DNA of 64,000 bases from Aaosphaeria pasadenensis (lineage: Eukaryota; Ascomycota; Dothideomycetes; Pleosporales): the NCBI GenBank assembly GCA_022813625.1, contig JAKLMB010000005.1:1240001-1304000 (forward strand), given 5' to 3'. The position numbers and the translations under genes are program-made. The notes under the pieces were generated by a model, which did not search any database, was not told where the DNA came from, and worked only from the letters and a program-made list of their open reading frames with translations. Below, piece after piece: positions 46,480-58,800 of this stretch (the stretch's first letter is position 1; the number at the start of each line of letters is the position of its first letter).

Positions 46480-48112
46480 ATGGCAGTTCTAGATGCCATA
46501 GGGCGTGAGACGGGATCTCCTACTATCTCCCTACTCGTCTTTTCCAGTGTTCTATTCGTCGTTTACGTATGCTACCACACGTATCAGCGTCGCGTCCCCT
46601 CAAACGCTCCACCAACAGTCAAGGGCGACATTCCTCTCACAGGGGTTTGGGATTTCTGGACAAGACGATGGGACTTTTACAAGCAGGAAATAGACAGAGC
46701 ACCGACGGGAAACTTTAGCTTCCATGCTGGCCCGAATACATTGGTTGGACTCTCCGGTGAGAAAGGCCGGAAACTCTTCTTCGAAAGCAAAGAGCTCGGA
46801 TTTACGCAAGGGTAATTATGGTCACGAAGGTAGTAGAATTCATATTGATCATTGAAACAGTTATGCTGTGCTGTTTGGTTCATCGCCAGAATTGAAGGAC
46901 CACGACGATAAAGAGGGCATAGAAGACGACACGAATAACCACTTCCACAAGCGTATCACACATCTCCTCAAAAACGAACAATTCAGAAAGAAACTACCCA
47001 CTCTCAAATCCGATGTGCAAGAAGCAATCGAGGCAATTCGGAACGAGCCTAGCGGTGTTACGAACCCCTTCGAGAGTCTCTATCGCATTGTGTTCCGTTT
47101 GACCATCCGCATGGTCGGCGCAGACGAAATTGCTGAAGATCCACAATTGCTCGAATCCTGCTTGAAATACTTCGAGATGATCGACCAAAGTGCCACCGCG
47201 GCCTCCGTCATGTTTCCCAAGTTTCCCTCTCCTGCTCTTCTCAAGCGAACCTACGCTGGCGCTCAGCTCTACAGGATGGTGCAGGGACTGGTCAAAAAGA
47301 GAGCGGACAGTGGCGAGAAGCACGACGATGCCCTCCAGTATATGCTCGATCAGGGCGACCGCATGTTCAAGATCATCGAATTCATCGTTGGCGCGCTATT
47401 CGCTGGTCTACTCAACAGTGGTATCAATGCAGCATGGGTAATGTGCTATCTAGCTACATCACCAGAGTGGCTTGCAAAAACCCGAGAAGAGGTCCGCCGC
47501 ACGGCAGCTAAGTACGCCACTGACCCGAGCGCCCCGCTCTACGTCCAACTTAACGATGTACCACTCGAGGCATGGGAGGCGGAATTTCCTCTCATCGACA
47601 TGTGCCTCCGTGACTCGATTCGTCTGAATCTTCTCGGGACCGCCTTCAGGAAAAATATATCGGGCAAGCCCATCCCCACAGGCCATGGCGACGAGGTCAT
47701 CCCTCCTGATGCTTTCATAACTTATGCATTGGGTGACATTCACTACGACCCCAACATCTATCCCGACCCGCACAAATGGGATCCTGCAAGGCATATGCCC
47801 GACCGCGCCGAGGACAAGAAGGCACCTCACGCATTCCTCGGATGGGGAGTCGGACGACACCCTTGCCGTAAGTCACGATCATATCATACAATCACTTGTA
47901 AACAGTAGGCTAACGATTCATCAGTGGGAATGCGCTTTGCCAAGTTAGAGCAAAACATCATCACCGCATACTTCCTCGCCGCCTTCGACTTCACGTTGCA
48001 GAACGAGCAGGGGGTCACACTGCACGAGGCGCCGAAGGTCAACGTCAATGGCCATTCGGCCCAGAAGCCATCGCCACGGCAATTCTTGAAAGTGAGACCG
48101 CTGGAAAAGTAG
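46480..48112 (+). CDS. Cytochrome P450 monooxygenase, atypical ExxR
   Basis: A P450 of 508 aa in three exons: 46480-46811, 46861-47867 and 47925-48112. The anchor SLLVFSSVLFVVYVCY is followed by residues resembling the CYP51-like clan. The I-helix reads GALFAGLLNSGINAAW, lacking the usual acid-threonine pair. The ExxR helix reads LRDSIRLN, with Asp where Glu is nearly invariant. The heme loop is FLGWGVGRHPCLGMRF, rebuilt across intron 2, with cysteine present. The introns (49 and 57 nt) have GTAATT and GTAAGT donors and keep the frame. The Glu-to-Asp change and lost I-helix threonine raise the question of altered activity, but the rest of the fold is complete. Substrate unknown. Confidence 0.92.
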
Positions 48113-48881
48113 CGCCGTCTCCTCTCGAAGAAACCATACCGCACCGAAGATTATAATCCGTTGCCATATGTAATGTTCTCCATGTAGAAGAGCTTGAACA
48201 TTTTAGTGCACGGATACGGACTTTGTATTCACATTTGTAGCGTTCAGTAAAGTTTTCGCATTAACATAATCCAAAATTCAAAAGTACACAGTGCCTATGG
48301 CTTTGATATTGCACGATCCTGGATTTGAGAATCTTCTCGAACATCCACCAAAAGTTTCGAGGTCTACAGTAGTGACACACGATGGCTCATGCTGTGCAAC
48401 AGATCGGTACCATGATGACGGTGTTTGGGACAGACCACGCGCCAACGAAACCTTTAAAAAAGTCGCCTCCACCAAGACCATGCACGGAGATTCTATCTAA
48501 TAGGGTTCCTAGATCGCATTGACATATCGAGCGGCGTTGTCCACCCAATACTGCCGTCTATGTCGTCGATGTTACCGAAAGTTCGGAAGCTGGGTCGTGT
48601 GGCTGCAGGAGAAGTTTACGCGACGGTACACAATCGTCCTCGTGGATTTCTTGGGGGGCCCACAGGGCTGGAGGCGTTGTTGTTCCGATGGATGAGGGGA
48701 TAACTCTATATCGAAGGTTTCTCCGTGCCTGTTTGGCAATGAGTCGAGAGTGGGCGACTGTCGGCAGTGGCTATTCATCGCATCGCTCGGAGTTTATCCC
48801 GCCACTGAAATCTTCCTCCATCGAAATTAGATACCGGTGATCCATCTTTAGGTTACTGAAATCCAATATTCCATCAATCTC
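48113..48881. other. Convergent intergenic spacer
   Basis: About 770 nt of probable 3' flanks. Short frames without domains (48278-48778) are not called. Confidence 0.5.
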
Positions 48882-49352
48882 TCAATCCGCACCCTCCTTC
48901 CCCACCTCCTCAACTACTACCCTTTGCTCCCTCCATACCTTCTCTAACTCGCCCCTCTCTTTCCTCTCCCTCTTCTCCGTCTTCCTCCTTATCAACTTCC
49001 CCTTCTTATACTCTCTATACGTCCCCTTAAACTCGACTTGCTTCCCCGCAACGAGCTCAAATACCACCGGCTTAGGCTCAAACACAAACGTCGTCGCCTT
49101 TGTCTTTGGTTTTTGAATCACACTTGTGTTGGAGGTATTTCCTGTGGCGGAAGGAGCAGGAGGGTTGTAGCGAGGTCGTTCTATCACGACGCCATCTGCG
49201 CGCTGGGTTGCGCGGTATGGTTTGGCTGGAGAAGATGATGGTGATGGTGAGGGCATGGAGAGGTGAATGTTTAGGGAAGTGGTTTGTGATATCGATATTT
49301 CTTGGCCCGTGGTATCTTCTGGCGGAAAAGATGGTTCTGTTGATTTGTGCAT
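48882..49352 (-). CDS. Small hypothetical protein with charged C-terminus
   Basis: An intronless frame of 156 aa from an ATG. I do not recognise it. The N-terminal half is disordered, rich in Ser, Pro and Thr (SMPSPSPSSSPAKPYRATQ). FVFEPKPVVFELVAGKQVEF is a short beta-rich stretch. The C-terminus is a charged helix, KKGKLIRRKTEKRERKERGE, possibly a coiled coil or nucleic-acid contact. Composition bias can produce such frames by chance, so confidence is moderate. Confidence 0.45.
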   Translation of the reverse strand: MHKSTEPSFPPEDTTGQEISISQTTSLNIHLSMPSPSPSSSPAKPYRATQRADGVVIERPRYNPPAPSATGNTSNTSVIQKPKTKATTFVFEPKPVVFELVAGKQVEFKGTYREYKKGKLIRRKTEKRERKERGELEKVWREQRVVVEEVGKEGAD

Positions 49353-50295
49353 TGTGTGTTGTTGTGAAGTGCATTTATTGCTCTAGTTGCTTCCTTGATG
49401 CGACGGATTTGCAAGATAGTGGGAGGTGCCATCAAAACAACTCCATTATTGTGATTTAAGTAGGTATATATGAAGGTCAGAACACTCATACATCAAAACT
49501 CCACTCCTCGTCATCTTATCCCACAGCGAGTGAGCGCGCCACATATGTGCGCCTCCTTGCGCGACGTTCTAGACCGTATCCACAGCCCCTCACCTTCGTT
49601 TCCTGGGCAAACATGCGACATCATGTCCAAACAACACAACGTTGCAGCAGATGGCCATGAGTTCAACGAATCAGTTCATGTGTCGTGGATGCACGACATA
49701 TCTCGACAGAACGGCTGACACGTTCTAGAACTGCCTCTTTCTCTTCTTTGGTGTGCATCGGCTTTCGCGAGCGTTCAGCTCGGAGTTGCGGTGCGGTGTC
49801 ATGCACAGCCGCGAAGCGAGGCGAGGCGAGGCGGGGGGTTGTGGCTTGTGATGTCATATGTAAGAACTCTAACTTGTCCTATCGAACTCATCTGATGCTT
49901 CACATTAGGCTTTTGTAGTCTTGTCATGACTTCCGGTAGAGATTCTAGATTCATGTCGTTCAAGGAGTGCGAGGAGGACAACAATGTAGATGACATGGTA
50001 TCGAGGAATGGGTGAGCAACGAAGATGATGTCATGAACGACTCAGTCGTTATGTTGGATGAACAGACTGCTTGAGGGAGAGGTACATCGATAAGTACTCT
50101 GTTCGGTATGTTATGATGTTATATCCAACCGAACTATCTCTTGCGAGTCATTCTAAAGGCGTTGGTGCCCAAATCATTACAGTCAAAGCTGATTGTCATA
50201 TTCGGATCACATCACTCAAGGTCTACACCAACACTTGACAGACGTTCAACATTCGACACTATGACAGTCCCATGTTATGAAGCTCGCTTTCCCAC
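49353..50295. other. Intergenic, no gene supported
   Basis: 940 nt with short frames only. A GC-rich GGCGAGGCGAGGCG-type stretch lies near 49,810-49,835. No gene seen. Confidence 0.45.
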
Positions 50296-51864
50296 TCACG
50301 ACTTCCTCCAAGGCTGAACGTTCAACACCACCCTTCTATACCTCGTCATCGGAAACTTCGCTCCAATATCCTTGACCGCCAGCACGACATGCAGGACAGG
50401 GCACTTCGACCTCTCCCCCCATTGCCCAAACTCTGTGACATCCTCAGCAAGCACGCAGAACCCATCGCTGGGCTCCGGAATCGCCAATTCGACCATCCTC
50501 CTCGCGGACCCTTCAACCGCCGTGATGTTTACCAGCGGCAAAGTTCCCGCCGAGAACGTCGCCTCGCGGTCCTGGAACCACGTGAAGTTCAACTCCGCGC
50601 CTGGTCCGTCGAGTGAATACGATTCCCCAGCATCCAAGACAACCTTCTCCCCAACCTGAACATTCAACTCCAGAGCCTTGAACCCACAACTCCCATTCAC
50701 CACCACGACGGGCGGATGCGTCGTGTTCCCCCTCTTCTCACCATCTCCCACTCCCCTCCACTTCCCCAGTGTCCACTGCATCCTCGCCGCAAATTCACTC
50801 TGCACTGCGTCTCTCCACCTCCAAACACTCGCCTTATTGCTATTGTACATCTTCCCGTCCGCTCCAATAACCTGGTCCGGCACATCCGCAAACTGCGTCT
50901 CGTCCCCTCTGAGCGAGATCCCCGCATACCTCCCACCCCACCCGCCGCGGGACGGGACCTCCGCGTCACCAAGCCCGTTCTGCACATTGAACAGGAACGC
51001 GGGGGTGTCGCCTTCCATGATGAACTCGACGTCCGGGTACTCTGCGCCGAGCGGGCCCACGCTCTGCACATTGTCGCGAATCCAATCGTCAGAAACAAGC
51101 GACTGGTTCGGCCCACCGACGTCAATGTAAGGGGAGCTCATGCCGACCCACGCGGAGAGCGCGTAGCGGTTGAAGGCGTGGCGGGAGGCGATCCAGCGGA
51201 TGGCGGGGAAGTGCGCGCGGAGCCAGGGCCCGGCGTCGTCTTGGTCGGAGATGGAGTACACGCGAAGCTTGGAGGTGAAGGTTGAGAGCTGGGTGGGGGA
51301 GATGGTCTGGCTGAGGTGGGAGAGTGCTTCTGCGAGCGTATTGGCACCGCCCCACATTTGGATGTAGAGCGGTTCCGAGCTGCGGTCTACGGCGGATATG
51401 AGCAGCTTTGCGCCTTCGGAGAGGGGCTGGGATGATGAATTGATGGCCTGCAGGCCGTAGGTTTTGGGCCCGCTGGCAATGACGCTGTGGAGATAAGATG
51501 GCGTTGGAAAGCCATGGCCTGGGCTGTGCGATTGGAGGTTTGTGTACACAGAGGCGTAAGTGTCGACGAGGGAGTGCATTTGCTCCGGGTGCGTGGCGTT
51601 AGGGAGCCAGAAGGACGTTATTGCTACGATCCCCTCGACGCGGACGGTGTCCGCGTGCGTCAGGAGTCGCACCAGCGACATCGTGTCGTCAGGTTCGTTG
51701 GCGATGTCGGTGAGGATGAACACTCGGTCCGGAGCGTCGACGGTCCATGGCTCGCATCGTGGCGCTGCTATCTTGACTTCTGGTGTTGCAAGGGACGAAA
51801 CGATATCTGGAAGGAGGATACAGCAGGATAGCAGTCCAAAACTCGTCGTGAGGAACCTCATCAT
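50296..51864 (-). CDS. Secreted Sde182/DUF1593-type nucleoside-hydrolase-like protein
   Basis: A single-exon gene of 522 aa. The start is the ATG at 51864. The frame opens earlier only from a TTG. A signal peptide (MMRFLTTSFGLLSCCILLP) precedes the Sde182 cellulose-binding, nucleoside-hydrolase-like domain. VFILTDIANEPDDTMSLVRLL is the Asp-rich motif of the hydrolase fold, though the segment differs from classic nucleoside hydrolases (DxDxxxDD). QMWGGANTLAEAL and YSISDQDDAGPWLR are conserved blocks of the family. The C-terminal quarter is a beta-sandwich-like domain (LDAGESYSLDGPGAELNFTW). Known relatives bind cellulose or are uncharacterised. A role in plant-polymer use is inference. A TATA box lies about 100 nt upstream. 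Confidence 0.85.
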   Translation of the reverse strand: MMRFLTTSFGLLSCCILLPDIVSSLATPEVKIAAPRCEPWTVDAPDRVFILTDIANEPDDTMSLVRLLTHADTVRVEGIVAITSFWLPNATHPEQMHSLVDTYASVYTNLQSHSPGHGFPTPSYLHSVIASGPKTYGLQAINSSSQPLSEGAKLLISAVDRSSEPLYIQMWGGANTLAEALSHLSQTISPTQLSTFTSKLRVYSISDQDDAGPWLRAHFPAIRWIASRHAFNRYALSAWVGMSSPYIDVGGPNQSLVSDDWIRDNVQSVGPLGAEYPDVEFIMEGDTPAFLFNVQNGLGDAEVPSRGGWGGRYAGISLRGDETQFADVPDQVIGADGKMYNSNKASVWRWRDAVQSEFAARMQWTLGKWRGVGDGEKRGNTTHPPVVVVNGSCGFKALELNVQVGEKVVLDAGESYSLDGPGAELNFTWFQDREATFSAGTLPLVNITAVEGSARRMVELAIPEPSDGFCVLAEDVTEFGQWGERSKCPVLHVVLAVKDIGAKFPMTRYRRVVLNVQPWRKS

Positions 51865-51962
51865 GGATTGACGATCCAAAGCAACCTAATCTACCAAAAG
51901 AGATAGGTAGGTAGATACTAGATATCAGACAATCCCAAAACATAGCAATGCTGCCACTAGAC

Positions 51963-51972
51963 TTTATATATA
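51963..51972 (-). promoter_or_regulatory. TATA box of the Sde182-type gene
   Basis: TATATATAAA on the minus strand, about 100 nt upstream of the start codon. Confidence 0.5.
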
Positions 51973-52454
51973 TTCCCCCCACCTAGCAACCCTCCCCTCC
52001 ACATCCCGCATGCAAAACCATCCGAAATATCAAGAGCCCAAATTTTCAGACTGACAGAATATCACCTTCAGAAAGAGGAAAGAAACGGAAATGGCCAACG
52101 TAAAAACCTACCCAAACACAGTCTAGTGCCTCCTTCCCCGGACCAAAGTACCCCACAGTTAATGGGGATCATGCGGGTGGGGGACAGTCGTCGGTAGATG
52201 AGTAGGTAAGGATTGGGAAGTGCTTAGCGGCGGTGGCTGGGGGAGTGGACACGTGAGGTGGCTATGGATTCCGTTTCGGGAAATGACGATGATGTTGATG
52301 ACGGCGGTCAGGGAATCGGAGGGGGGTTCGTTCACGTCGTTGGCAGGGATAGAAAAATGTCTTTCGCGGGATCGGAGATGCTGCCCTATTGATGGGATGT
52401 GCTTTGCTTTGACGGGACCACATTGACTTGCAATACTCCACAGCCCAATAGTAA

Positions 52455-52484
52455 AAGCATCAGCGTCATAAGCATCAGCGTCAT
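52455..52484. repeat. 15-bp perfect tandem duplication
   Basis: AAGCATCAGCGTCAT occurs twice in a row in the spacer 3' of the acetyl-CoA carboxylase gene. Confidence 0.7.
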
Positions 52485-52839
52485 CACCAAATGTACAAAT
52501 CACGCATGTTCATATAAATGATTTTGTGAACAGTATATATTTGATTTTGAGATTTCAGTTGAAAAAATCAGCACAAAACGCTCCAATTCATGTTTAACAT
52601 CAGCATCAGAACAAAAGACATGCATGGAAATCTTGGTTCCTTTCCCATTTTTCCCTTTCCCCCCGTACCCCCCTCCCTTCATAAGATAGATGCCCTGAAC
52701 CCGTGCTTCGTTAAGTGAAAGTTGAATAGAGCAACAGGGTAATAGAAAAAAAAAGAAGTAGGAAAATTAGTTTTTGTTTATGGTTACAATCTAATAGTCA
52801 TGCGGCAAAAAGTCATGGGAAAGCAAGGCAGAAGCCAAA

Positions 52840-55800
52840 TTAAGCCTTGCTCAAGAGCCTGAGAACCTCCTCCTTCTCGGCGGTCGGGAGGGTAGAGAGC
52901 ATGTTTGCGATGCCCTTGAGACCGGCCTCGCGATCCTTGCGGATGAGGCTGGCGACCTCGAGGGCGATGGTTTCGCGCTTGAGGGCCTCGACGCGGTCGT
53001 GGACGGTCTTGCGGTTCTCCTCGTACCAGGTGGCGACGCTCATGTCGTCGTGGTCGAACTTGGGGATGTTGGACCAGGCGCGGAGCATCTCTAGGCTGCG
53101 GGCACGGGTGGCGGCGTCGCCGTTGGTTGCCTCGGTTGACGGGGCGGCCGCGGCGAGCTTCTTGAGGATGTACTCCTCGTTAAGCTTCCTGCGCAGGCGC
53201 CAGTAGAAGAAGCGACGTGCGTTCTGCCACTTGAGCGCCTGTCGGATGACGCCCTTGGCCTCCATGCGGCCGGAGCGGTCGTGAAGGTCGGCGAACTGGA
53301 TGGAGATTTGACCGTAGATTGGCAGGAGGCGCTGCTCGCGCTCGGTCATCTGAGCCTTGATCTCCTGGAGCTGATCTTGAGGAGTGGATGGGTCGTTCAA
53401 CTTGCGCTTGAGGTCACCATAGGTGGGGTCGAGACGAGCCATGGTCTCGAGTTGACGGTCCTTGCGGTACTTGATGCCGACGATACCCTCAGGCTCGAGG
53501 ACACCACCACGCGAGTCCTCATCGGCGTACATCTCCATGTATTGCGGGTTGATGGTAGGATCGACGACGACCCAGGATCCACCACGGAGCTCACCGTAGG
53601 GAGGAATGTACACGAAGATGGGCTGCTCGTACTTGACGAGAGCATCGACAATGTAGGAGCCGTACTTGAGAACCTCGTTGTACATATCGCGCTGACCTCC
53701 AGAGAAACCACGCCAGTTGGCGAGGATCATGAGAGGAAGCTGCTCTCCGTGGTTGAAGTCGTTGATAGCCTGGGCAGTCTTGAAAGCGGAGTTGGGGTAC
53801 CAAACACCACCAGCCTCAGAAGTGACTTGCTCGATGGAATCGGGGTTAGCAGGGTCAGCAGGAGTGACGTTCTCGACCGAACGAGTCTCAACGCCAATGA
53901 CACCAACTGGGATACCACCAAGGCGAGCACGACCGACAACAACGGTCTTGGCCCAGCCTCCGAGGGCTTCCTCGAAGGAGCCACGATCGAAGAGACCAGA
54001 AAGGAAGCCCTCCTCATCGTCCTTACCAGCAATGAGATGCCTGACGTCGTAGGCAGCCTTGCCAGGAGGGAAGTAGGCGACATCACGATCCCACTCGTCG
54101 GCCGTAGGGGAGATAGGAACAGGGTTGCCCTTCTTGTCTGGGACGAATGACATCCACTTGACGATCTTGGAGACACCCTCGAAGTCGTCATCAGCGGTCA
54201 TGTGGGAGACACCGTTCCTGTACATGATCTGAGTGCCTCCGAGCTGCAAGTTGGAGGTGTAGACCTCGCGACCGAGCAGCTTGTTGATAGCCTGGGCACC
54301 AGTGAGGATGATAGGCTGGCCCTCAATCTGAATAGCACGCTGGCCGAGACGGACGAGATAAGCACCGATACCTGTGATACATTAGCAATTGAAGTGAGTA
54401 GCATAATCAAAATAAACTTACCAACTGAACGGCAAGTGACAAGGGTGATGGTGAAGATATCCTCGTAAGCCCTTGAGGTCTCACCAGCGATGAGACCGGA
54501 GCCACGGAGAGACTCAACACCAAGGCCATCCTCAGCACCAATGATGGTCGTGATCTTGTAGCGTACCTCGCCATCGACGCTGATCTTCTCTGCAATGACA
54601 TCCTCGCGCTTGCCATCAACGAAGCGCTCGTACTTCTCGGGGGTCAAGTACAGATAGTCGAAGCCAGCCTCGGGCTTGGAAGCATCTTTCCAAGCGACGG
54701 AGAAGTGGGGGATGAGCTCCTCAGCGAGACCAATACGGGCACCGGAGTTGGCAGAAAGGTAGATTCGAGGAATGCCCAGCTTGCGAGCGAGCTCAGAGCA
54801 CTTGTGGAAGTAGCTGTCTTCCTGGGGACCGAAGGAACCAATCTTGAAGGTGATGTCGTTGGCGATGATGATGAAGCGACGGCCACGAGGATACTCGGGA
54901 GTCCTGGCGGTGACGATCCATCCGACCATACCGATGGTGTTCTGGCCAGGGTCACGGTTGACCTCGGCCAGGTTGTCATTGTCATCGAGGACAAGCTCGT
55001 AGTACTCAATGCACTCGCCCTTGGCCGGCTGCTTCTCGCGGAGGTGAGAGTGCTTGGCAACAGCCTGGTTCCAGCTGTTCTCTGTAGCCTGGCGGAAGAG
55101 CTCGGGGAAATCGTAGACGTACTGAGTACCCATCAAGTGAGCCTTGTAACGCTTGGGCTGCAGGGCACCCTTGGTAGGGTAAGGAGTGGAGACCGGCTGC
55201 AAGTGGAGGGAGCCAATCTTGTTGGTACCACCAATGCTCTGGAAGATCCACCTGCCTGCCTTCTCCGACTTGCGCTCCGCGTACATCTCGACAGAGATGA
55301 CGTATCCGGAGGTGTTGGTGATGATGACACGGAGAGGGTAGGGCATTCCAGTCTGGGGATCCGTGACGATGATGCGGATCTCAGCACCAGTGACACGGAG
55401 GCGCCAGAGTCGTCGACCGAAGCGCTCCAAGAAGCCGCCAATGGCCTCCTCAACCTCGCTTGGTGCGAGTGGGAACACGTGGGAGAAGTTGATGAAGATG
55501 TGGTTCATGTCAGCCTGGTTGGTTCCGACAATCTCAAGAGCATCAAGAATGTCCGTCATGAGTCTATCAGTCTCGGAAATCATGTACTCTGCGGTAGGGA
55601 TATCCTCCCGAAGGCGGCCAGGACGGACAACAGCCCTCAAGAAGTAGCGCTTATCACTCTCTGCACCTTTGCCAACCGCTTCATAAATATGAATGTTGCG
55701 GTTTTCAGTGAATACAGGCTTGATGTTGAACTTGGAGAGGCGGCCAAGTTCAAGCTGGAAGGCGAGGGCAGGCTCGACGTGACGGATGCTGTCGTCCTCA

Positions 55801-58800
55801 ACGTAGTTGGGTCCTCGGAAAGTGAAGTAGCCAGGGTAGGTACCATCCTTGTGGCCGCAGATGAAAGTCAGACGGCGGATGCGACGAGCGAAGAGCTCCT
55901 CCTTGTTCTCCTCGACAATTGGGAGGAGGCGCTCCAAGATCTCTTTGTCATCAAGACTCTCCGCATCACGAACAGCGATGTTGAGAACACCGGTAAGATC
56001 ATCGATGTTAGCCTTGGAGACCGGACCAGATGGGCTTCTCTTCAAAGAAAGACCCTCCTTGAGACCGTCCTTAACGGTTCCAAGCAAGCCCTTCTTACCG
56101 CTCGATGGGAACACATCAAGGGCCTTGGGAAGGGCTTCCTCAGCATCGTCGATGAACTCTACAGGGACAACGGCACCCTTGCGGGTGGGCTCACCCTCCA
56201 TGCGAGAGTTGAGGTAAGACAAGTCGCTGATGGAGTTGATGCGGGGTGGTCGCTCGAAGGCTGGGGTGCTTGGGGTGCCAGGCTGAGATGATTCCACGGG
56301 AAGTCCATACTCCTGCTCACCGACCTTGCGGAGGATGAAGTCCCAGGACAGGATGTAAGGCTGCTCACCATCGGTGTGGTACTGGATGTCCTTGAGCTGG
56401 TAGGCGCGGTAAGCACGGCGAGTGTACACTTCAAGGGCAGCAAGGCCGACCCATGGGTCTTGGTGTCCGAAGAATTGTGGGAGCACATCGAAGACGGTGT
56501 AGCGGGAGTCAACAACCTCCTTGATGATGTCGAAGTTGGGTTCCCTATGGTCCCAGCCGGTCTCGCCGTAGCGCGATTCGACGACTGCGGATCTGAGGAT
56601 GTGCTCCATCTGTGAGGTACGCTCCTCGAGCGATGGCATAGCACATTGGATGAGCACCTCACGACCCTTGAGGGAGACCTTCGCAGTCTGCCTAGACTCA
56701 AGCTCGGTAAGCTTCTTGAGAATTTCCTTGAAGTACTTGGCAACGTTGCCTACACCAGGCCTATTTGGTCGGTATAGGTCCAAGATAGCGAGGATGAGGT
56801 TGTTCTTGGCGCTCACGCGAGTGTGGGACAGGACAGTGTGAACAACGCTGAGAAGGTTGTCACGGTTCTCATCACGGAGCTTAAGGATGACCTCCTCATC
56901 TCGGGAGGTACGAGAAGAGAAAAGGCTCTCAACTTCCCAGTAGGTGTTCAAGAACTTAATCATAACAGAGTACTCGTGGGCTTTGAGGCCTTCAGCGTAG
57001 CGGTCGATGACATCGGACAAGGGCGCAAGACCTGTTCGCAAGAGGTCGGCATCGTTCTTAGTGAGGTTGTCGTCTACGAAGCGCTGGAAAGCTTTGCTGA
57101 GCTGCTTAGCAGGGAACTCCTGTTGGCGGCTGTGAGCCTTATCAACGACCTGAGCGAGGATGGCATCGAGCTTCTGGGGCATGCGTGCATGCAGAGCAGA
57201 GGCTTGTGCGTTCCACTCGCCGTAAGGAAGCTCGGGATCGCGGAGAACGTCCACAAGCTCCTTGAGAGTGCTCTGGAGGATGACCTGGTTGTCGTAACCC
57301 TGAAGAATGTTGTGGAGGACGCTAGACAGGTAGGCAAACCTCTGAGGAGGCTTGCTTCCCATGACCTGGGGAGGGCCAAGGTCAGGCAGATGACCAAGGA
57401 ACGGTACGGCGGACTTGACCTTGGATGGATCGTCAAGCGCAAGGACACCGAGGATGTCACCAGCCTCAAGGGTTGCTCCTGGCTGCTTGATAAGGTTGAC
57501 GACACCATCTTCCTGAGCAATCAAGGGCATGTACATCTTCATGACCTCGACTTCGGCGAATGGCTGACCCTTCTTGATGTGGTCGCCATTCTCGACGGTG
57601 AACTTGACGAGCTTTCCGGGAGATGGAGTGCGGAGCTGTGTGGGGTCATTCTCTTGCTCGAGAAGGCAGGTCTTGCCATCAACGGAAAGACGCGTAGCAC
57701 CAACTTCCTCCTTCCAGTAGGCATTGTGGGACTTTCCGTTGAGGAGGATCAAGAGACCACCGTCAGCAAGTGCTCGGATACCGACAGAGCACTTGGAGCC
57801 GTTGATGAAGAGAGTGAAGCTGTCGATGCTAGATCGGGTAGCAGTGAATTTGTAACGGCTGCCCTCATAGATGAAGTCGATGGGGAAAACAGTCTTCAGG
57901 ACGTCCTTGGCGGGAACCTGACCCTTGTCCAAGCTCGTTCGGTACTCGTTGATGCAGGCTTCGCTTGCGATGTGTGACTTAGTGACGGCACCGCAAATGA
58001 CGGCAACCATAGGGTCGGGTCGTTCAGCGGTCAACTTCTTGGAGATAAGCTCGTCCAACCAGCCGGTGGTGATGGTGTTGCCCTCGAAATCGGGGGTCTC
58101 GAGCAGCTTGATGAGGTACTCGACGGTGGTTCGGAAATCACCGCGAATGCTCAATTCCTTGAGCGCAACAACCATGTGCTTTCGCGATGCTTGTCGGTTC
58201 TCGCCGTAAGCGAAAATGTGACCGAACTGAGAATCAGAAAAGCTGTGAATACCACCCGCAGTGCTGACGGAGAAGTAACCCCAAACATTGGAGCTACTCC
58301 TGAAGTTAAGATCCTGGATAGTACCGCCGGAAGGCTTGAACCCCTCATCGGGATCCTCGGAGGTGATACGGCAAGCAGTGGTGTGTCCCTTGGGTGTGGG
58401 TCGTCGCTGGTTCTGCACGCTACCCTCCTTGGAGAAATCGAAATCGATGACGGTGGCGGTGTGAGGATCCGCGCCGTAGAGCAATCGGATGTCGCGAATG
58501 CGGTGCAGAGGAAGACCCATGGCAATCTGAAGCTGAGCAGCAGGCAAATTGACACCAGTCACCATCTCAGTGGTCGGATGCTCGACCTGGAGACGGGGGT
58601 TGAGCTCGAGGAAGTAGAATTTGTCGTCAGCGTGCGAGTACAGGTATTCCACGGTACCGGCAGAGACGTAACCGACAAGCTTTCCGAGCGAAACGGCAGC
58701 CTTCTCCATCTCCCGGAAAGTCTTGGGGGTGGCGACCGTCACGGGTGCCTCCTCAATAATCTTCTGGTGTCGTCGCTGAACGGAGCAGTCACGACCGAAA

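Larger units (their letters stand above)
51865..52839. other. Intergenic with a tandem 15-bp repeat
   Basis: Promoter of the Sde182-type gene and 3' flank of the acetyl-CoA carboxylase gene. A 114-codon minus frame (52159-52503) is caused partly by a 15-bp tandem duplication and is not called. Confidence 0.5.

Noticed and set aside
36586..48112. Calling a full secondary-metabolite gene cluster
   Set aside because: No core synthase, regulator or transporter is inside this stretch, so a cluster call would go beyond the evidence.
54705..56291. 528-codon plus-strand frame antisense to acetyl-CoA carboxylase
   Set aside because: It mirrors the coding frame and comes from codon bias (few TTA/CTA/TCA codons on the sense strand). 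It has no domain. The same holds for 53281-54150, 56823-57977 and 58176-58982.
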